Part shown: one piece after another, positions 15,297 to 24,569 of the stretch
How the letters are laid out: each line of letters begins with the position of its first letter
Numbering within the stretch: position 1 is the stretch's first letter
Source of the DNA: an uncultured Bacteroides sp.
GTDB taxonomy: Bacteria; Bacteroidota; Bacteroidia; Bacteroidales; Bacteroidaceae
Length of the DNA: 45,991 nt
NCBI GenBank assembly: GCA_900546355.1
Contig: URCM01000012.1
Span: forward strand, 1-45,991
Reading direction: 5' to 3'
The notes under the pieces: generated by a model
What the model was told of the DNA's origin: nothing
Seen by the model: the letters and a program-made list of their open reading frames with translations, nothing else
Database searches by the model: none
Translations under genes and position numbers: made by a program

Positions 15297-17249
15297 TTGC
15301 TTTCCCGGCTTGCATCTTATCCTTTATTCCGGCTGACAATGGCGTTGGTGGCTGGGATTCTTGTATCCGATAGTTTATTTTCGGACGCAACATGCTTGTT
15401 GTGGCTGGCAGGAGCGTGGGGTATTACGTTTCTGTGTGCGATAATATTGTATTTTTCCAGCCATTACGAGCGGCGTATGCTTTTTGGAGCGGTAGTCTTT
15501 CTGAACGTGGCTTTATCAGGAAGTATATTGTATCTTGTAGAGCGGGAAACGGTTCGTTTTGATTGGGCTGAAGGAGAATCGGTATATATCGGTACGATAA
15601 TGGATGTGCCTCATCGGAAACCGAAAACGATGCAGGCTGTCGTAGAAGTGGAGCGAATGCGGACGGAAACTGATACGGTCTGGCGGAAGGTAGAAAGGCG
15701 GATTATGTTGTATTGGATGCCCGATTCCATACAAGGTGAATTAGAGTGTGGCAGCCGTGTTTGTTTTCGTGCAAATGTCAGTCGTCCTGTATCGGATGTT
15801 GATTTTTCAGGTTTCGATTACGGGCTGTATTTAGAGCGTCAGGGAATTGGCGGAACGGCTGTGGCATACGTGGGGCAATGGCAGAAACTGGAGACAAGGC
15901 TTCCGCTTCCGTTAAGATTGCGTGCGCTGTTATGGCGTGAAGAAATTGTCGATACTTTCCGTGCATGGGGACTGGAGGGGGAAGTCTTGGCAGTGGTATC
16001 GGCACTGACCGTCGGAGATAAAAGCGAGTTGACCCGTGAATTAAAAGACAGTTATACGGCAGCAGGTACCAGTCACATACTGGCACTTTCGGGGACACAT
16101 ATTGTTTTATTGGCTATGATAGTGTCATGGCTGCTTTTCCCGTTACGCTATCTTCGTGGCGGTAAGCAGATAACAGGCTTGTTGATAGTGGTGTTTTTAT
16201 GGCTTTTCGCTTTTCTTTCCGGTTTGAGTCCTTCTGTTATTCGGGCAGTGGTGATGTATTCGCTTTGTGTGGTAGCGGCAGTGGTATCAGAGGGCAGGTT
16301 TGCTGCAATTTCTTCGGTTTCGTTGGCTGCTTTTCTGATGCTGGTTTACCGTCCGATGTATTTGTTCGATGTCAGTTTCCAGTTATCTTATGTGGCTGTT
16401 TTATCCTTGCTGTTAATTTATCCGTTGGTTGAAAAGCTTTTTCATTGCCGTTGGAAGTTCGTGAATTATCTTTGGCAGACAATCGCATTGTCATTTGCGG
16501 CCCAATTAGGAACGTTACCTTTTGTTTTGTGCTATTTCGGTACCTTTCCCACTTATTTTCTGTTAGCTAATTTAGTGGTGGTTCCCTTGTCGGTCGTGAT
16601 TTTAGGATTGTCGCTTGTCTGTTTGGCTTTCGGCGCGTTTCCTTGGCTGGTGAAAGGGTTGGAATGGTCTGTACAGTTACTCAACGGAACGATGGAATGG
16701 GTACAGGGATTATCAGGGTCTCAGATTACTTCTGTCTATTTTTCACCTTTTCAGGCTTGCTTGTTTGCTTTGGCTTTGGTGCTTCTATTGCTGTATCTCG
16801 CGCGTCGGTCCGCTTGGCGGCTGATAAGGGTATTGTGTTGTCTGAATTTGCTGATTGTCACTTTCTTAATCGAACGTTTCACTCCGGTTGAAGATTATCT
16901 GTATTTCACGCGTGCGGGTATTTATACGAAACGAGAGCGGAATATTTCACGATTGTTGTCGGACGAGCGTATTTATCAGATAAACCAATTACGGGTAGCG
17001 TTGGCGGACGATGCCCGTTGGCGGGACAAGCAGGCGAAAGAACGTCTTCCGTTGGATTACATATATATCTGCCGGGGCTTTCGGGGAAGTGTAAAGGATT
17101 TGAACGGGCTGTTCCAGATAAAGCGTGTCGTGTTCGATGATTCGTTGAATGAAAGTTTCAAAGAGCAGTTGAAACGGGAATGTGAACTGGCAGGACTGGC
17201 ATACGTGGATATGAACGAAACGGGTTCATATGCAGTGTTGATAAAATAA
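15297..17249 (+). CDS. comEC: ComEC/Rec2-family DNA uptake channel protein
   Basis: The 650-residue inner-membrane protein has a TTG start one base after the rpe stop. The G-rich 3' end of rpe can serve as ribosome binding site. An ATG 42 bases further in would remove most of the first helix. The N-terminal part contains membrane helices and a soluble DUF4131-like domain (ERRIMLYWMPDSIQGELECG, residues ~60-200). The competence domain core follows (SHILALSGTHIVLLAMIVSW, GLSPSVIRAVVMYSL). No metallo-beta-lactamase domain is present at the C-terminus; the protein ends in a short soluble tail. ComEC carries single-stranded DNA across the inner membrane in transformable bacteria. Shorter forms without the nuclease-like domain occur in the family. 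Confidence 0.88.
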   Translation: MLSRLASYPLFRLTMALVAGILVSDSLFSDATCLLWLAGAWGITFLCAIILYFSSHYERRMLFGAVVFLNVALSGSILYLVERETVRFDWAEGESVYIGTIMDVPHRKPKTMQAVVEVERMRTETDTVWRKVERRIMLYWMPDSIQGELECGSRVCFRANVSRPVSDVDFSGFDYGLYLERQGIGGTAVAYVGQWQKLETRLPLPLRLRALLWREEIVDTFRAWGLEGEVLAVVSALTVGDKSELTRELKDSYTAAGTSHILALSGTHIVLLAMIVSWLLFPLRYLRGGKQITGLLIVVFLWLFAFLSGLSPSVIRAVVMYSLCVVAAVVSEGRFAAISSVSLAAFLMLVYRPMYLFDVSFQLSYVAVLSLLLIYPLVEKLFHCRWKFVNYLWQTIALSFAAQLGTLPFVLCYFGTFPTYFLLANLVVVPLSVVILGLSLVCLAFGAFPWLVKGLEWSVQLLNGTMEWVQGLSGSQITSVYFSPFQACLFALALVLLLLYLARRSAWRLIRVLCCLNLLIVTFLIERFTPVEDYLYFTRAGIYTKRERNISRLLSDERIYQINQLRVALADDARWRDKQAKERLPLDYIYICRGFRGSVKDLNGLFQIKRVVFDDSLNESFKEQLKRECELAGLAYVDMNETGSYAVLIK

Positions 17250-17274
17250 GAATGTTTTTCGCCTTATCGTTCCG

Positions 17275-17433
17275 AATAAATGTCCGCATTCAGCCGATAC
17301 ATGCCCTTGAAAACGAAGATATATTTTACCGGCATTCCAGTTAACTGCTACAGCTCCCGGAGATAACTGAAACGGCAAGTAATATATATATTCATTTCGC
17401 GGGTCATTGTCGGGGCCGATTGCGGACATTTCT
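17275..17433. repeat. about 160-bp inverted-repeat element with a possible decayed short ORF
   Basis: The ends contain the perfect inverted pair AAATGTCCGCA (17278) and TGCGGACATTT (17421), extended by imperfect matches to about 20 bases. On the minus strand an ATG at 17429 opens a frame reading MSAIGPDNDPRNEYIYYLPF and on through VNWNAGKIYLRFQG. It then runs across the other end to a stop at 17226, overlapping comEC. A one-base shift near 17309 would instead give MYRLNADIYSER and a stop inside the element. It may be a mobile repeat or a degraded small gene. Confidence 0.4.
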
Positions 17434-17454
17434 TTCGTTCTTTCTTCTATAATG

Positions 17455-18816
17455 TTATTTATGCCCTTCTTTGATGAATCCGACACAGCATGCACCGATG
17501 AAAAGCAATATACCTGCAAGTACCAACATATTTACTTCGGGCGGAACACTGCCTTCACGAGTGAATAAATGCAGAATCTGTCCTCCTGCCGCGGCTGCTA
17601 CAATTTGAGGTACACAGATGGTGCCATTGAATAAACCTAAGTAAGTACCCATGTGTCCTCCTGTCAGCGAATTGGTCAGGATGGTGAAAGGAAGAGCTAA
17701 CATGGCGGCCCATGCACAACCTATCAGCAGGAAGGAAATGAACAGCATGTATTGGTTATGGACATAGAAAGTTGAAATAAAACCGATGCCTCCCAGTATC
17801 AGGCTTAATGAATAAACCAGTTTGCGGTTTTTGAAAGACGGCAGTACTACCGCCCAAATCACCGAGCCGATGGCTTGTACGGCGAAAAGAATACCTACCC
17901 AGTCGCTGGCATTCTGATATTCTTGCGACTGTGTGTTGAGCACAAAGGAAGTGACTCCGTCTTTCACTATTTCGACGGCAGGTGTACCGAAGGCGTTGGC
18001 TGCTACTGTCCCATTGGTATAAGTCCACATGAACATGAATGCCGACCAGCAGAAAAACTGCACTAACCCTACAGTCCAGAATGCCTTTGGCGCTTTGATT
18101 AACAGTTTGAATACATTGATTTTCTCTTCTTTTTCATTGTTGGTGATGCCGTGATATTCGGCGTAAAGCTGCGGAGGATATTCTTTGACTTTCACGGTAG
18201 TATAGATGACGCACAGTATCAGGATACCTGCGCCTACGTAGAAAGAGTAGATGACGGAGTCGGGGATGATGCCTTTGGGGGCAATGTTACTGATGCCGAT
18301 GGTAGCAAAGATGAAAGGGAAGAGATATCCCGCCAGGCTTCCTGCATTGCACAGGAAGCTTTGGATGGAATAAGCAAGTCCTTTCTGTTTTTCATTCACC
18401 ATGTCGCCTACCATCATCTTGAATGGTTGCATGGCAATATTAATAGAGGTGTCGAGTAACATTAGCGAGATAAGTCCGAATACCATGGCAGCTGATACAG
18501 TCATGCCGAAACTGCCGGCATTAGGTAGCATGCACATTACCAAAACGGCTATGATGGCACCGATAAACAGATAAGGGATGCGTCGGCCGAAACGGCACCA
18601 CGTGCGGTCGCTAAACATACCGATAAGGGGTTGCACGATAATGCCCATCAGCGGAGGAAGTATCCAGAAATAACTTAGGCTGTGCGGGTCGGCTCCCAAA
18701 GTAGAGAAGATACGACTGATATTGGCACTCTGCAAGGCGTAGGCTATCTGTACGCCGAAAAAACCGAAACTGATATTCCACAGTTTCCAAAAACTTAGGT
18801 TGGGTATTTCTTTCAT
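17455..18816 (-). CDS. MFS sugar transporter of the SLC45/GPH type, probable maltooligosaccharide uptake
   Basis: The protein has 453 residues from the ATG at 18816; a longer frame would run 20 codons upstream without a membrane-protein start. About 12 hydrophobic helices are visible. The cytoplasmic loop 2-3 signature WCRFGRRIPYLFIGA matches sucrose/maltose-type SLC45 carriers, and FSDRTWCRFGRR precedes it. The inner-membrane symporter probably imports maltose or longer glucans. The malQ gene lies 133 bases upstream in the same direction and pulA is divergent beyond it, which supports an alpha-glucan role. The gap to malQ holds a long inverted repeat, so it may be transcribed separately or regulated by read-through. 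The exact substrate is inference. Confidence 0.82.
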   Translation of the reverse strand: MKEIPNLSFWKLWNISFGFFGVQIAYALQSANISRIFSTLGADPHSLSYFWILPPLMGIIVQPLIGMFSDRTWCRFGRRIPYLFIGAIIAVLVMCMLPNAGSFGMTVSAAMVFGLISLMLLDTSINIAMQPFKMMVGDMVNEKQKGLAYSIQSFLCNAGSLAGYLFPFIFATIGISNIAPKGIIPDSVIYSFYVGAGILILCVIYTTVKVKEYPPQLYAEYHGITNNEKEEKINVFKLLIKAPKAFWTVGLVQFFCWSAFMFMWTYTNGTVAANAFGTPAVEIVKDGVTSFVLNTQSQEYQNASDWVGILFAVQAIGSVIWAVVLPSFKNRKLVYSLSLILGGIGFISTFYVHNQYMLFISFLLIGCAWAAMLALPFTILTNSLTGGHMGTYLGLFNGTICVPQIVAAAAGGQILHLFTREGSVPPEVNMLVLAGILLFIGACCVGFIKEGHK

Positions 18817-18853
18817 GGTGGTTTTAAGTATTGAAGTTATATATACAGAATAT

Positions 18854-18936
18854 AACACAGAGGCATGAAGACACAAAGGAGGGTTTCTTAAATTCGGGTC
18901 ATTCCCAGGAGATTTGTGTCTTCTTGTCTCTGTGTT
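18854..18936. repeat. palindromic repeat with arms starting AACACAGAG
   Basis: The 24-base arms at 18854-18877 and 18913-18936 match with two differences and flank a 35-base loop. The element lies between malQ and the transporter gene. The last 14 bases of the window repeat the arm start (AACACAGAGACACA), so this is probably a dispersed family. It could also act as an attenuator between the two genes. Confidence 0.6.
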
Positions 18937-18949
18937 TAAGATTCGGATG

Positions 18950-21622
18950 TTATCTTCCGCTTTCGTCTATCATTTGGCGCACTTTATCATTGAAATCCTT
19001 CTGTTTCATCAACTCTTCTAATGTAAGGTGCATCCGCCAGCGCCAGTAATGTCTTGGGTTGGCTGGCACATTGATACGTTCGATGGCAATATCGGGATTG
19101 CGGAGGTTTTCATCCATCGACAGCCAGTCTTGCCAAGTCAGGATGCAGAGCATGGAAGGACTATACAAGTGGCGGCGTATCACATCTTCGCACAACCAGC
19201 CAGGCGCGTGTTCAGGCAAGTTTCCCCAATGACCTAATTCATGGTAGAAGAAACGGGCTGCTACATCGCGGTCTTCTTCCCACCAGCCGCGGAATGTCGA
19301 CATATCATGTGTGCCGATGGTGCATACCGAGCGGAACGGATAAGCGTATACATGACCGAACTCATCTTGCGGATTCTTTGGCATACGCTGGATTTCAAGC
19401 GAGAGTATTTGCAGTTGTTCCATAACCCAAGGTACACAGTCGGGCACCATTCCTAAGTCTTCACCGCATACCAGCATGGAGGTAGCTTGAGTCAGGATAG
19501 GCAATTTTTTCATGGCCTCTTGATACCAGAACTCGTTGTGGCGGCGATAGTAATAATCGTTATACAGGCGGTTGAAAGCATCTTTCTCTTGTTGGTTCAA
19601 CCGGCGGTATACGAAATCGTTTTGCACGGCGATGCGCGGATGATACATCTCTGCATTGTCACGGTCAGGGATAAACAGTACGTCACTAACCAATGCATAT
19701 AATCCTTCTTTCAGGTTGTTGGTCTCTGTATCGCTTTTCCCTGTGAAGTAAGCTTCAATCTTTCGTTGTGTGTCGAATTCTGGACGCATTTCATAAATGT
19801 CGTGGTGCAAGTGTTGCACGAACGTGTCTTTTACTTCTTGGCTGCGTTCGCCGAACATACAATCCAACATTTCATCATTAATGAACGGTCGGGTCATAAA
19901 GTCTTTCTGGAAATGCAATCCGTAGCTTTCGATTTCTGCCACGCTCATTGGCAGTGAGGGAACGAACTGTCCCAGCAGTCCATGAACGGAATGGATAGGT
20001 ATTTCCCAAATGCGGAAAAAGCCTAAGATGTGGTCGATACGATAGGCTGTGAAATAATCTGCCATCTTACGGAAACGGCGTTGCCACCATTGGTAACCAT
20101 CTTGTTCCATAACTTTCCAGTTATAGGTAGGCATTCCCCAATTCTGTCCTTTGGTAGAGAATGCATCAGGTGGTGCTCCTGCCTGTCCGTTCATATTGAA
20201 ATAATAAGGTTCTACCCATGCTTCTACACTGGTGCGGCTGATGCCAATGGGAATGTCTCCTTTGACAATCACACCCAATTGACGTCCGTAGTCGCAAGCG
20301 TCTAACAGTTGGATGTGGAGCAGGTATTGTACGTAACAGTGGAACATCGTTTCGGGATAGGCTTCGTTACCGGGTGTGCACAGTTGTTCGGTCAGTTCTG
20401 TACGGTAAGTGCTGTATGTTTGCCAGCGGTGGAAATCTGGTGTACCATATTTGTCACGCAGGTAGCAGAAAGCGGCATACGGTTGTAGCCAGTCGATGTT
20501 GTTGTTATAAAATGCTTGAAAAGCTTCCGAAGTAAGGACTGCTTCTTGCTCTTGGTGGAAAACAGCTTTCAAGTAGGTACGTTTCCAGTGGTTGACGGCT
20601 TCGTAATCTACTTGTGGCAGGGCGTTTAGTTCGATGCGTTTCTGTTCGAACTCGGCTGCGGCTGCCGCATCGTTCAGTGTGGGTAGTTGACGCAGGTCGA
20701 CGTACATCGGGTGGAAAGCGTAGATAGAAATACTGCTGTAAGGATACGAATCGGTCCACGAGCCTGTCATGGTCGTGTCATTGATAGGAAGCACTTGTAC
20801 GGCACGCTGATGTGTATCAGCTGCCCAGCGGATAAAAGTCTTCAGGTCGCCAAAGTCGCCTACACCGTAACTGCCTTCCGAACGGAGGGAGAATACAGGG
20901 ATGGCGCATCCTGCTATCTTATAGTTTTCACTGGCGAAGAATACTTCTTCTTCCGGGGTGACATAAGTTTCACCGGGCTGTAACGACGGAGGTGCTATGT
21001 AGCGGTTGTCGTGTGCTTCCCATTCGTTTACACTGTCGTCTTCGGATGAAATTGTTACATATTTATAAGTAAAGCTTGGCGGAAGTTTAGAAGCTTCTAC
21101 TGTGACTTGCCATACATTGGGCTTTATTTCGTGCATACGGAGCGGGGAGTCCGTTTTCCAGCTGCCTAAAGCTTTGCAGTCGCCACTGATTCCAAGGATA
21201 CGTTTTGTTTTTCCGCCCGACGGACACAAGGCTCGAAACAGGATGCAGGTGTCGCTGTCTGCTTGTAGATGGTTTCCGGCTTGTTCTTCGTGTGTACCGC
21301 AAAATGCCGAACTGAAGCGGTAAGATGCGGCTGGCAGGTCTCGCCACGTGTCTTTTACTAAATAATAGTTATCAGGACGATTGGCTATATGCAAGATATG
21401 AGGAAGTGCTCCGAATTCTTTCCGTATGCAATGGTTGTCACGATGGACTTCATAACGGTAAGTGAGGAAAGAGGCTGGAGTATCCAGATGATAATCGATT
21501 TCGCCTTGCCAGTCGTATCCATTCGTTGTAGACAGTTCGACTGTGGTTTTTTCATCAATAAGGACATGCAGGCTTTCGCCCCATGTAGTGTGGTACTGAA
21601 TTCGAAATATTATTGTCATCAT
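18950..21622 (-). CDS. malQ: 4-alpha-glucanotransferase (GH77) with two N-terminal CBM20 domains
   Basis: The protein has 890 residues; two adjacent ATGs (21622, 21619) could start it. The N-terminus holds two starch-binding CBM20-like modules. The first spans about 1-100 (FRIQYHTTWGESLHVLIDE). The second spans about 130-235 (KRILGISGDCKALGSWKTDS and KLPPSFTYKYVTISSED). The GH77 domain follows with the catalytic aspartate in YRIDHILGFFRIWEIP, the acid/base glutamate in CGEDLGMVPDCVPW, and the stabilising aspartate in IGTHDMSTFRGWW. It transfers glucan chains between maltooligosaccharides and releases glucose, and should act in the cytoplasm since no signal peptide is seen. It is divergent from pulA and followed by the sugar transporter. 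The length suits the CBM20-GH77 architecture. Confidence 0.95.
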   Translation of the reverse strand: MMTIIFRIQYHTTWGESLHVLIDEKTTVELSTTNGYDWQGEIDYHLDTPASFLTYRYEVHRDNHCIRKEFGALPHILHIANRPDNYYLVKDTWRDLPAASYRFSSAFCGTHEEQAGNHLQADSDTCILFRALCPSGGKTKRILGISGDCKALGSWKTDSPLRMHEIKPNVWQVTVEASKLPPSFTYKYVTISSEDDSVNEWEAHDNRYIAPPSLQPGETYVTPEEEVFFASENYKIAGCAIPVFSLRSEGSYGVGDFGDLKTFIRWAADTHQRAVQVLPINDTTMTGSWTDSYPYSSISIYAFHPMYVDLRQLPTLNDAAAAAEFEQKRIELNALPQVDYEAVNHWKRTYLKAVFHQEQEAVLTSEAFQAFYNNNIDWLQPYAAFCYLRDKYGTPDFHRWQTYSTYRTELTEQLCTPGNEAYPETMFHCYVQYLLHIQLLDACDYGRQLGVIVKGDIPIGISRTSVEAWVEPYYFNMNGQAGAPPDAFSTKGQNWGMPTYNWKVMEQDGYQWWQRRFRKMADYFTAYRIDHILGFFRIWEIPIHSVHGLLGQFVPSLPMSVAEIESYGLHFQKDFMTRPFINDEMLDCMFGERSQEVKDTFVQHLHHDIYEMRPEFDTQRKIEAYFTGKSDTETNNLKEGLYALVSDVLFIPDRDNAEMYHPRIAVQNDFVYRRLNQQEKDAFNRLYNDYYYRRHNEFWYQEAMKKLPILTQATSMLVCGEDLGMVPDCVPWVMEQLQILSLEIQRMPKNPQDEFGHVYAYPFRSVCTIGTHDMSTFRGWWEEDRDVAARFFYHELGHWGNLPEHAPGWLCEDVIRRHLYSPSMLCILTWQDWLSMDENLRNPDIAIERINVPANPRHYWRWRMHLTLEELMKQKDFNDKVRQMIDESGR

Positions 21623-21646
21623 GTTATTGGTATTAGAAATGATTCA

Positions 21647-21654
21647 CAAAGATA
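21647..21654 (-). promoter_or_regulatory. -7 promoter box (TATCTTTG) for malQ
   Basis: Exact TAnnTTTG match, 24 bases upstream of the malQ ATG. There is no clear -33 TTTG, which would suit an activator-dependent promoter. Confidence 0.45.
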
Positions 21655-21971
21655 GTTGGAGTATCTGATAACCTTTGCTTAAAGAATGAAAATATAAATA
21701 AATATAAATTCTAATCGCCTCTGTAAGCTATTGTAAGGCTGTTTTTCCCAGATGAAAATATAAAAATATTGTAGCGGTTTAAGGCTGTTGTACAAGCGTT
21801 AGAACCGGATTAATTCATTTTATCTCACTTCCCTTTATAAGAGTGTTCTTTTGTTGACAGGTTCTATAAAGGCATGAAACATTACTTTATTATTATTTGA
21901 ATATCAGTAGAATAGATGTTTACTGCATTCTATTTTTATTCAAACGGGTTTTTCCTATACAAATAAAGGGG

Positions 21972-21979
21972 TATTTTTG
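21972..21979 (+). promoter_or_regulatory. -7 promoter box (TATTTTTG) for pulA
   Basis: Exact TAnnTTTG match, 37 bases before the pulA ATG, with a T-run near the -33 position (about 21950-21953). Confidence 0.45.
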
Positions 21980-22016
21980 GGAAAAATTCTTTATTAACAT
22001 TTAATTGATACGTTCC

Positions 22017-24008
22017 ATGAATTTAAAACATGTATTGATTTTGCCGGTATTGGCAATGATGGGTTGCCAATCTGTGCAACGCGAGTACGACTCGTATGCC
22101 GATTATCCCGTAGTGGAAGGTGATTGGGAGGAAATGGTTTATGCTCCCGAAGAAACAAAGTTTGCCCTTTGGGCACCTACGGCGGAAGAAGTCAATTTAA
22201 AGCTGTATGCCGAAGGGCAGGGAGGAGAACCTGCTCAAGTCTTGCCAATGAAAGCGGATAAAGACGGATTGTGGTGTACGACTGTTGACGGAGATTTAAA
22301 CGGACAGTTCTATACTTTTGATGTAAAAGTAAAAGGTGAATGGTTGGGCGATACGCCGGGTGTATGGGCAAAGGCGGTAGGTGTGAACGGTAATCGTGCA
22401 GCGATTATTGATTTAGACGCTACCAATCCTGAAGGCTGGGAACAGGACAAGCGTCCGGAACTGAAGAATTTTGCCGATATTGTGCTTTACGAGATGCATC
22501 ATCGGGATTTCTCTATCGATTCGTTATCGGGTATTGAACACCGGAGCAAATTTTTAGCTTTAACGGAAGAAGGCACAGAGAGTGCCGATGGCCAAAAGAC
22601 GGGTATTGATCATTTGAAGGAATTGGGTGTAACACACGTGCACATTTTGCCTTCGTTCGATTATTCATCGGTGGACGAGACTCGGCTGGATACTCCGCAA
22701 TACAATTGGGGGTATGACCCGAAGAACTACAATGTACCCGATGGTTCTTATGCTACCGATCCTTATGACCCAGAGGTACGTATCCGCGAATTCAAGCAAA
22801 TGGTGATGGCAATGCACCGGGCAGGCATCCGTGTGGTAATGGATGTGGTTTATAATCATACGGCTGTGACCGATGGTGGGAACTTTGAACGTACAGTACC
22901 GGGTTATTTCTATCGTCAGGCTCCAGACGGGACTTTCGCCAATGCGTCGGGTTGTGGCAATGAGACTGCTTCCGAACGGGCGATGGTCCGTAAGTTTATG
23001 GTAGAAAGTGTGAAGTATTGGGTAGAAGAATATCATGTGGATGGCTTTCGTTTCGACCTGATGGGTATTCACGATTTGGAGACGATGCGTGCCATTCGCG
23101 AGGCGGTAGACGAGATAGATCCCACTATCTATATATATGGAGAAGGCTGGGCGGCCGGTGCGCCACAATGGCCTATGGATTCATTGGCAATGAAGAACAA
23201 TGTTGACCGCCTGGTGCGCATCGCTGCTTTTAGTGATGAGTTCCGCGACAGTTTGCGTGGTCCGTTTGGCAACGATGCACAAGGTGCGTTCTTGGCAGGA
23301 GTGAAAGGAAACGAAGCAGGTATTCGTTTCGGTATAGCCGGTGGGGTTGAGCATCCGCAGGTGAATGGTGAAGGTGGGCACAAGGTGCCTAAGTTCTGGG
23401 CATTGCAGCCTACCCAGTTTATCAGTTACGTAAGCTGTCACGATGATATGTGTTTGGCAGACCGCTTGAAAGCGACTTTGCCTCAAGCATCGGCATCGGT
23501 GCGTAAGGATTTGCAGGAACTGGCGCTGACGGCAGTGTTGACTTCGCAAGGCGTTCCTTTCATCTTTGCGGGTGATGAAGTGATGCGCGACAAACAAGGT
23601 GTGCACAATTCGTTTAATAGTCCTGATGAAATCAATGCCATCCGTTGGAAGTTGAAGAAATCGAATCGCGATTTGTTCGATTACGTGAGCGGTCTGATTC
23701 ACATGCGTCGCAGTCATCCTGCTTTCCGTTTGGGTGATGCCGATGCGGTACGAAACAACCTGGAGTTCCTGTCGGGAACGGAAGACAATGTGGTTGCTTT
23801 TCGTTTGAAAGGGCAGCCTAATGGGGATGCCTGGACCGATATTACTGTCATATTGAATGCCCGTGACCAAGCTACGACAGTAGAAATTCCTGCCGCTACA
23901 TGGCAGGTAGTATGTCGCGACGGTCGTGTCAACATGGATGGTCTGGGCACTTTACAAGGAGGGAAAGTAAACATTGGTGCACGTTCAGCTTTGATTCTGC
24001 ATCGTTGA
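22017..24008 (+). CDS. pulA: type I pullulanase lipoprotein (GH13)
   Basis: The protein has 663 residues from the ATG at 22017; the frame extends four codons further up to a TTG, but the lipoprotein signal MNLKHVLILPVLAMMGC starts here (Cys17). A CBM48-like domain follows (KFALWAPTAEEVNLKLYAEG). The type I pullulanase signature YNWGYDPKNY is present. The GH13 catalytic residues are Asp347 (GFRFDLMGIH), Glu376 (IYGEGWAAG) and Asp476 (SCHDDMCLADR). The enzyme hydrolyses alpha-1,6 branch points of pullulan and branched starch fragments. It is predicted to be lipid-anchored in the envelope, whereas the divergent malQ acts inside the cell. A strong terminator follows directly. Confidence 0.95.
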   Translation: MNLKHVLILPVLAMMGCQSVQREYDSYADYPVVEGDWEEMVYAPEETKFALWAPTAEEVNLKLYAEGQGGEPAQVLPMKADKDGLWCTTVDGDLNGQFYTFDVKVKGEWLGDTPGVWAKAVGVNGNRAAIIDLDATNPEGWEQDKRPELKNFADIVLYEMHHRDFSIDSLSGIEHRSKFLALTEEGTESADGQKTGIDHLKELGVTHVHILPSFDYSSVDETRLDTPQYNWGYDPKNYNVPDGSYATDPYDPEVRIREFKQMVMAMHRAGIRVVMDVVYNHTAVTDGGNFERTVPGYFYRQAPDGTFANASGCGNETASERAMVRKFMVESVKYWVEEYHVDGFRFDLMGIHDLETMRAIREAVDEIDPTIYIYGEGWAAGAPQWPMDSLAMKNNVDRLVRIAAFSDEFRDSLRGPFGNDAQGAFLAGVKGNEAGIRFGIAGGVEHPQVNGEGGHKVPKFWALQPTQFISYVSCHDDMCLADRLKATLPQASASVRKDLQELALTAVLTSQGVPFIFAGDEVMRDKQGVHNSFNSPDEINAIRWKLKKSNRDLFDYVSGLIHMRRSHPAFRLGDADAVRNNLEFLSGTEDNVVAFRLKGQPNGDAWTDITVILNARDQATTVEIPAATWQVVCRDGRVNMDGLGTLQGGKVNIGARSALILHR

Positions 24009-24020
24009 TTGCTTGCATGT

Positions 24021-24088
24021 TATAATGCATAAAGGGCACGAAATCTCTCAAAAGACTTTGCGGGGTTTCGTGTCCTTTATGCATTATA
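24021..24088 (+). terminator. long hairpin terminator after pulA
   Basis: The arms at 24021-24045 and 24065-24088 pair over about 23 bases with one mismatch (TATAATGCATAAAGG against its complement). It begins 12 bases after the stop codon. The length suggests it may also be a dispersed palindrome. Confidence 0.65.
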
Positions 24089-24569
24089 TTTCTCCGTGTG
24101 GTGATAAATGTACTAACAAACCTTAAACGATTTCAGGTTCATCCGACATTTGGAGTGATAACCCTATATGACTGAATATCAGCGTATATGGAACATATAC
24201 AATTTTGTATATTGTTGATAATCAATAAGACTGATATCTAAAAGCTATAATTCGCCCCTACAAATGGCTCAATTGTGTTTAAATGTGTAGAAGCGTAAGA
24301 ACAAGCTAAAATACAGATTGTTACACATAGGGCGTATAGATTGTCAATATACCATTCGCAATACCCATCACTCCAAATTCCAGAAGACCCGTAAAAAAGT
24401 ATAGCTTTTAGTTCTGCATTTCACAGAAAATGAGTATCTTTAAGTGCTATTAAAAAGGACTCAAATCTAAAAGCTGTGGCCAAAGGTAAACATATTATTT
24501 CAGGAATAGACTGATTTTTCTCTAAAAATGATTGTAACAGGGCAATTAATTGTATAATCGGTACAATAT
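24089..24569. other. 481-base AT-rich gap with interleaved inverted repeats
   Basis: No gene is visible. Two perfect 12-base inverted pairs are interleaved: ATTTGGAGTGAT (24148) with ATCACTCCAAAT (24367), and CTAAAAGCTATA (24238) with TATAGCTTTTAG (24400). A third CTAAAAGCT copy lies at about 24467. A small perfect hairpin GTATATG-GAA-CATATAC is at 24184-24200. The A-B-A'-B' order would form a pseudoknot if transcribed, or may be recombination or binding sites left by a mobile element. Confidence 0.45.

Larger units (their letters stand above)
21623..22016. other. 394-base divergent regulatory region between malQ and pulA
   Basis: The region is AT-rich and contains no gene. It holds the malQ box at 21647-21654 and the pulA box at 21972-21979. 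The repeated A/T tracts (GAAAATATAAA at two places) could be part of a regulator site, but I cannot define an operator. Confidence 0.5.

Noticed and set aside
15297..15338. comEC starting at the internal ATG at 15339
   Set aside because: Would cut the first membrane segment; the TTG next to the rpe stop has a G-rich upstream site.
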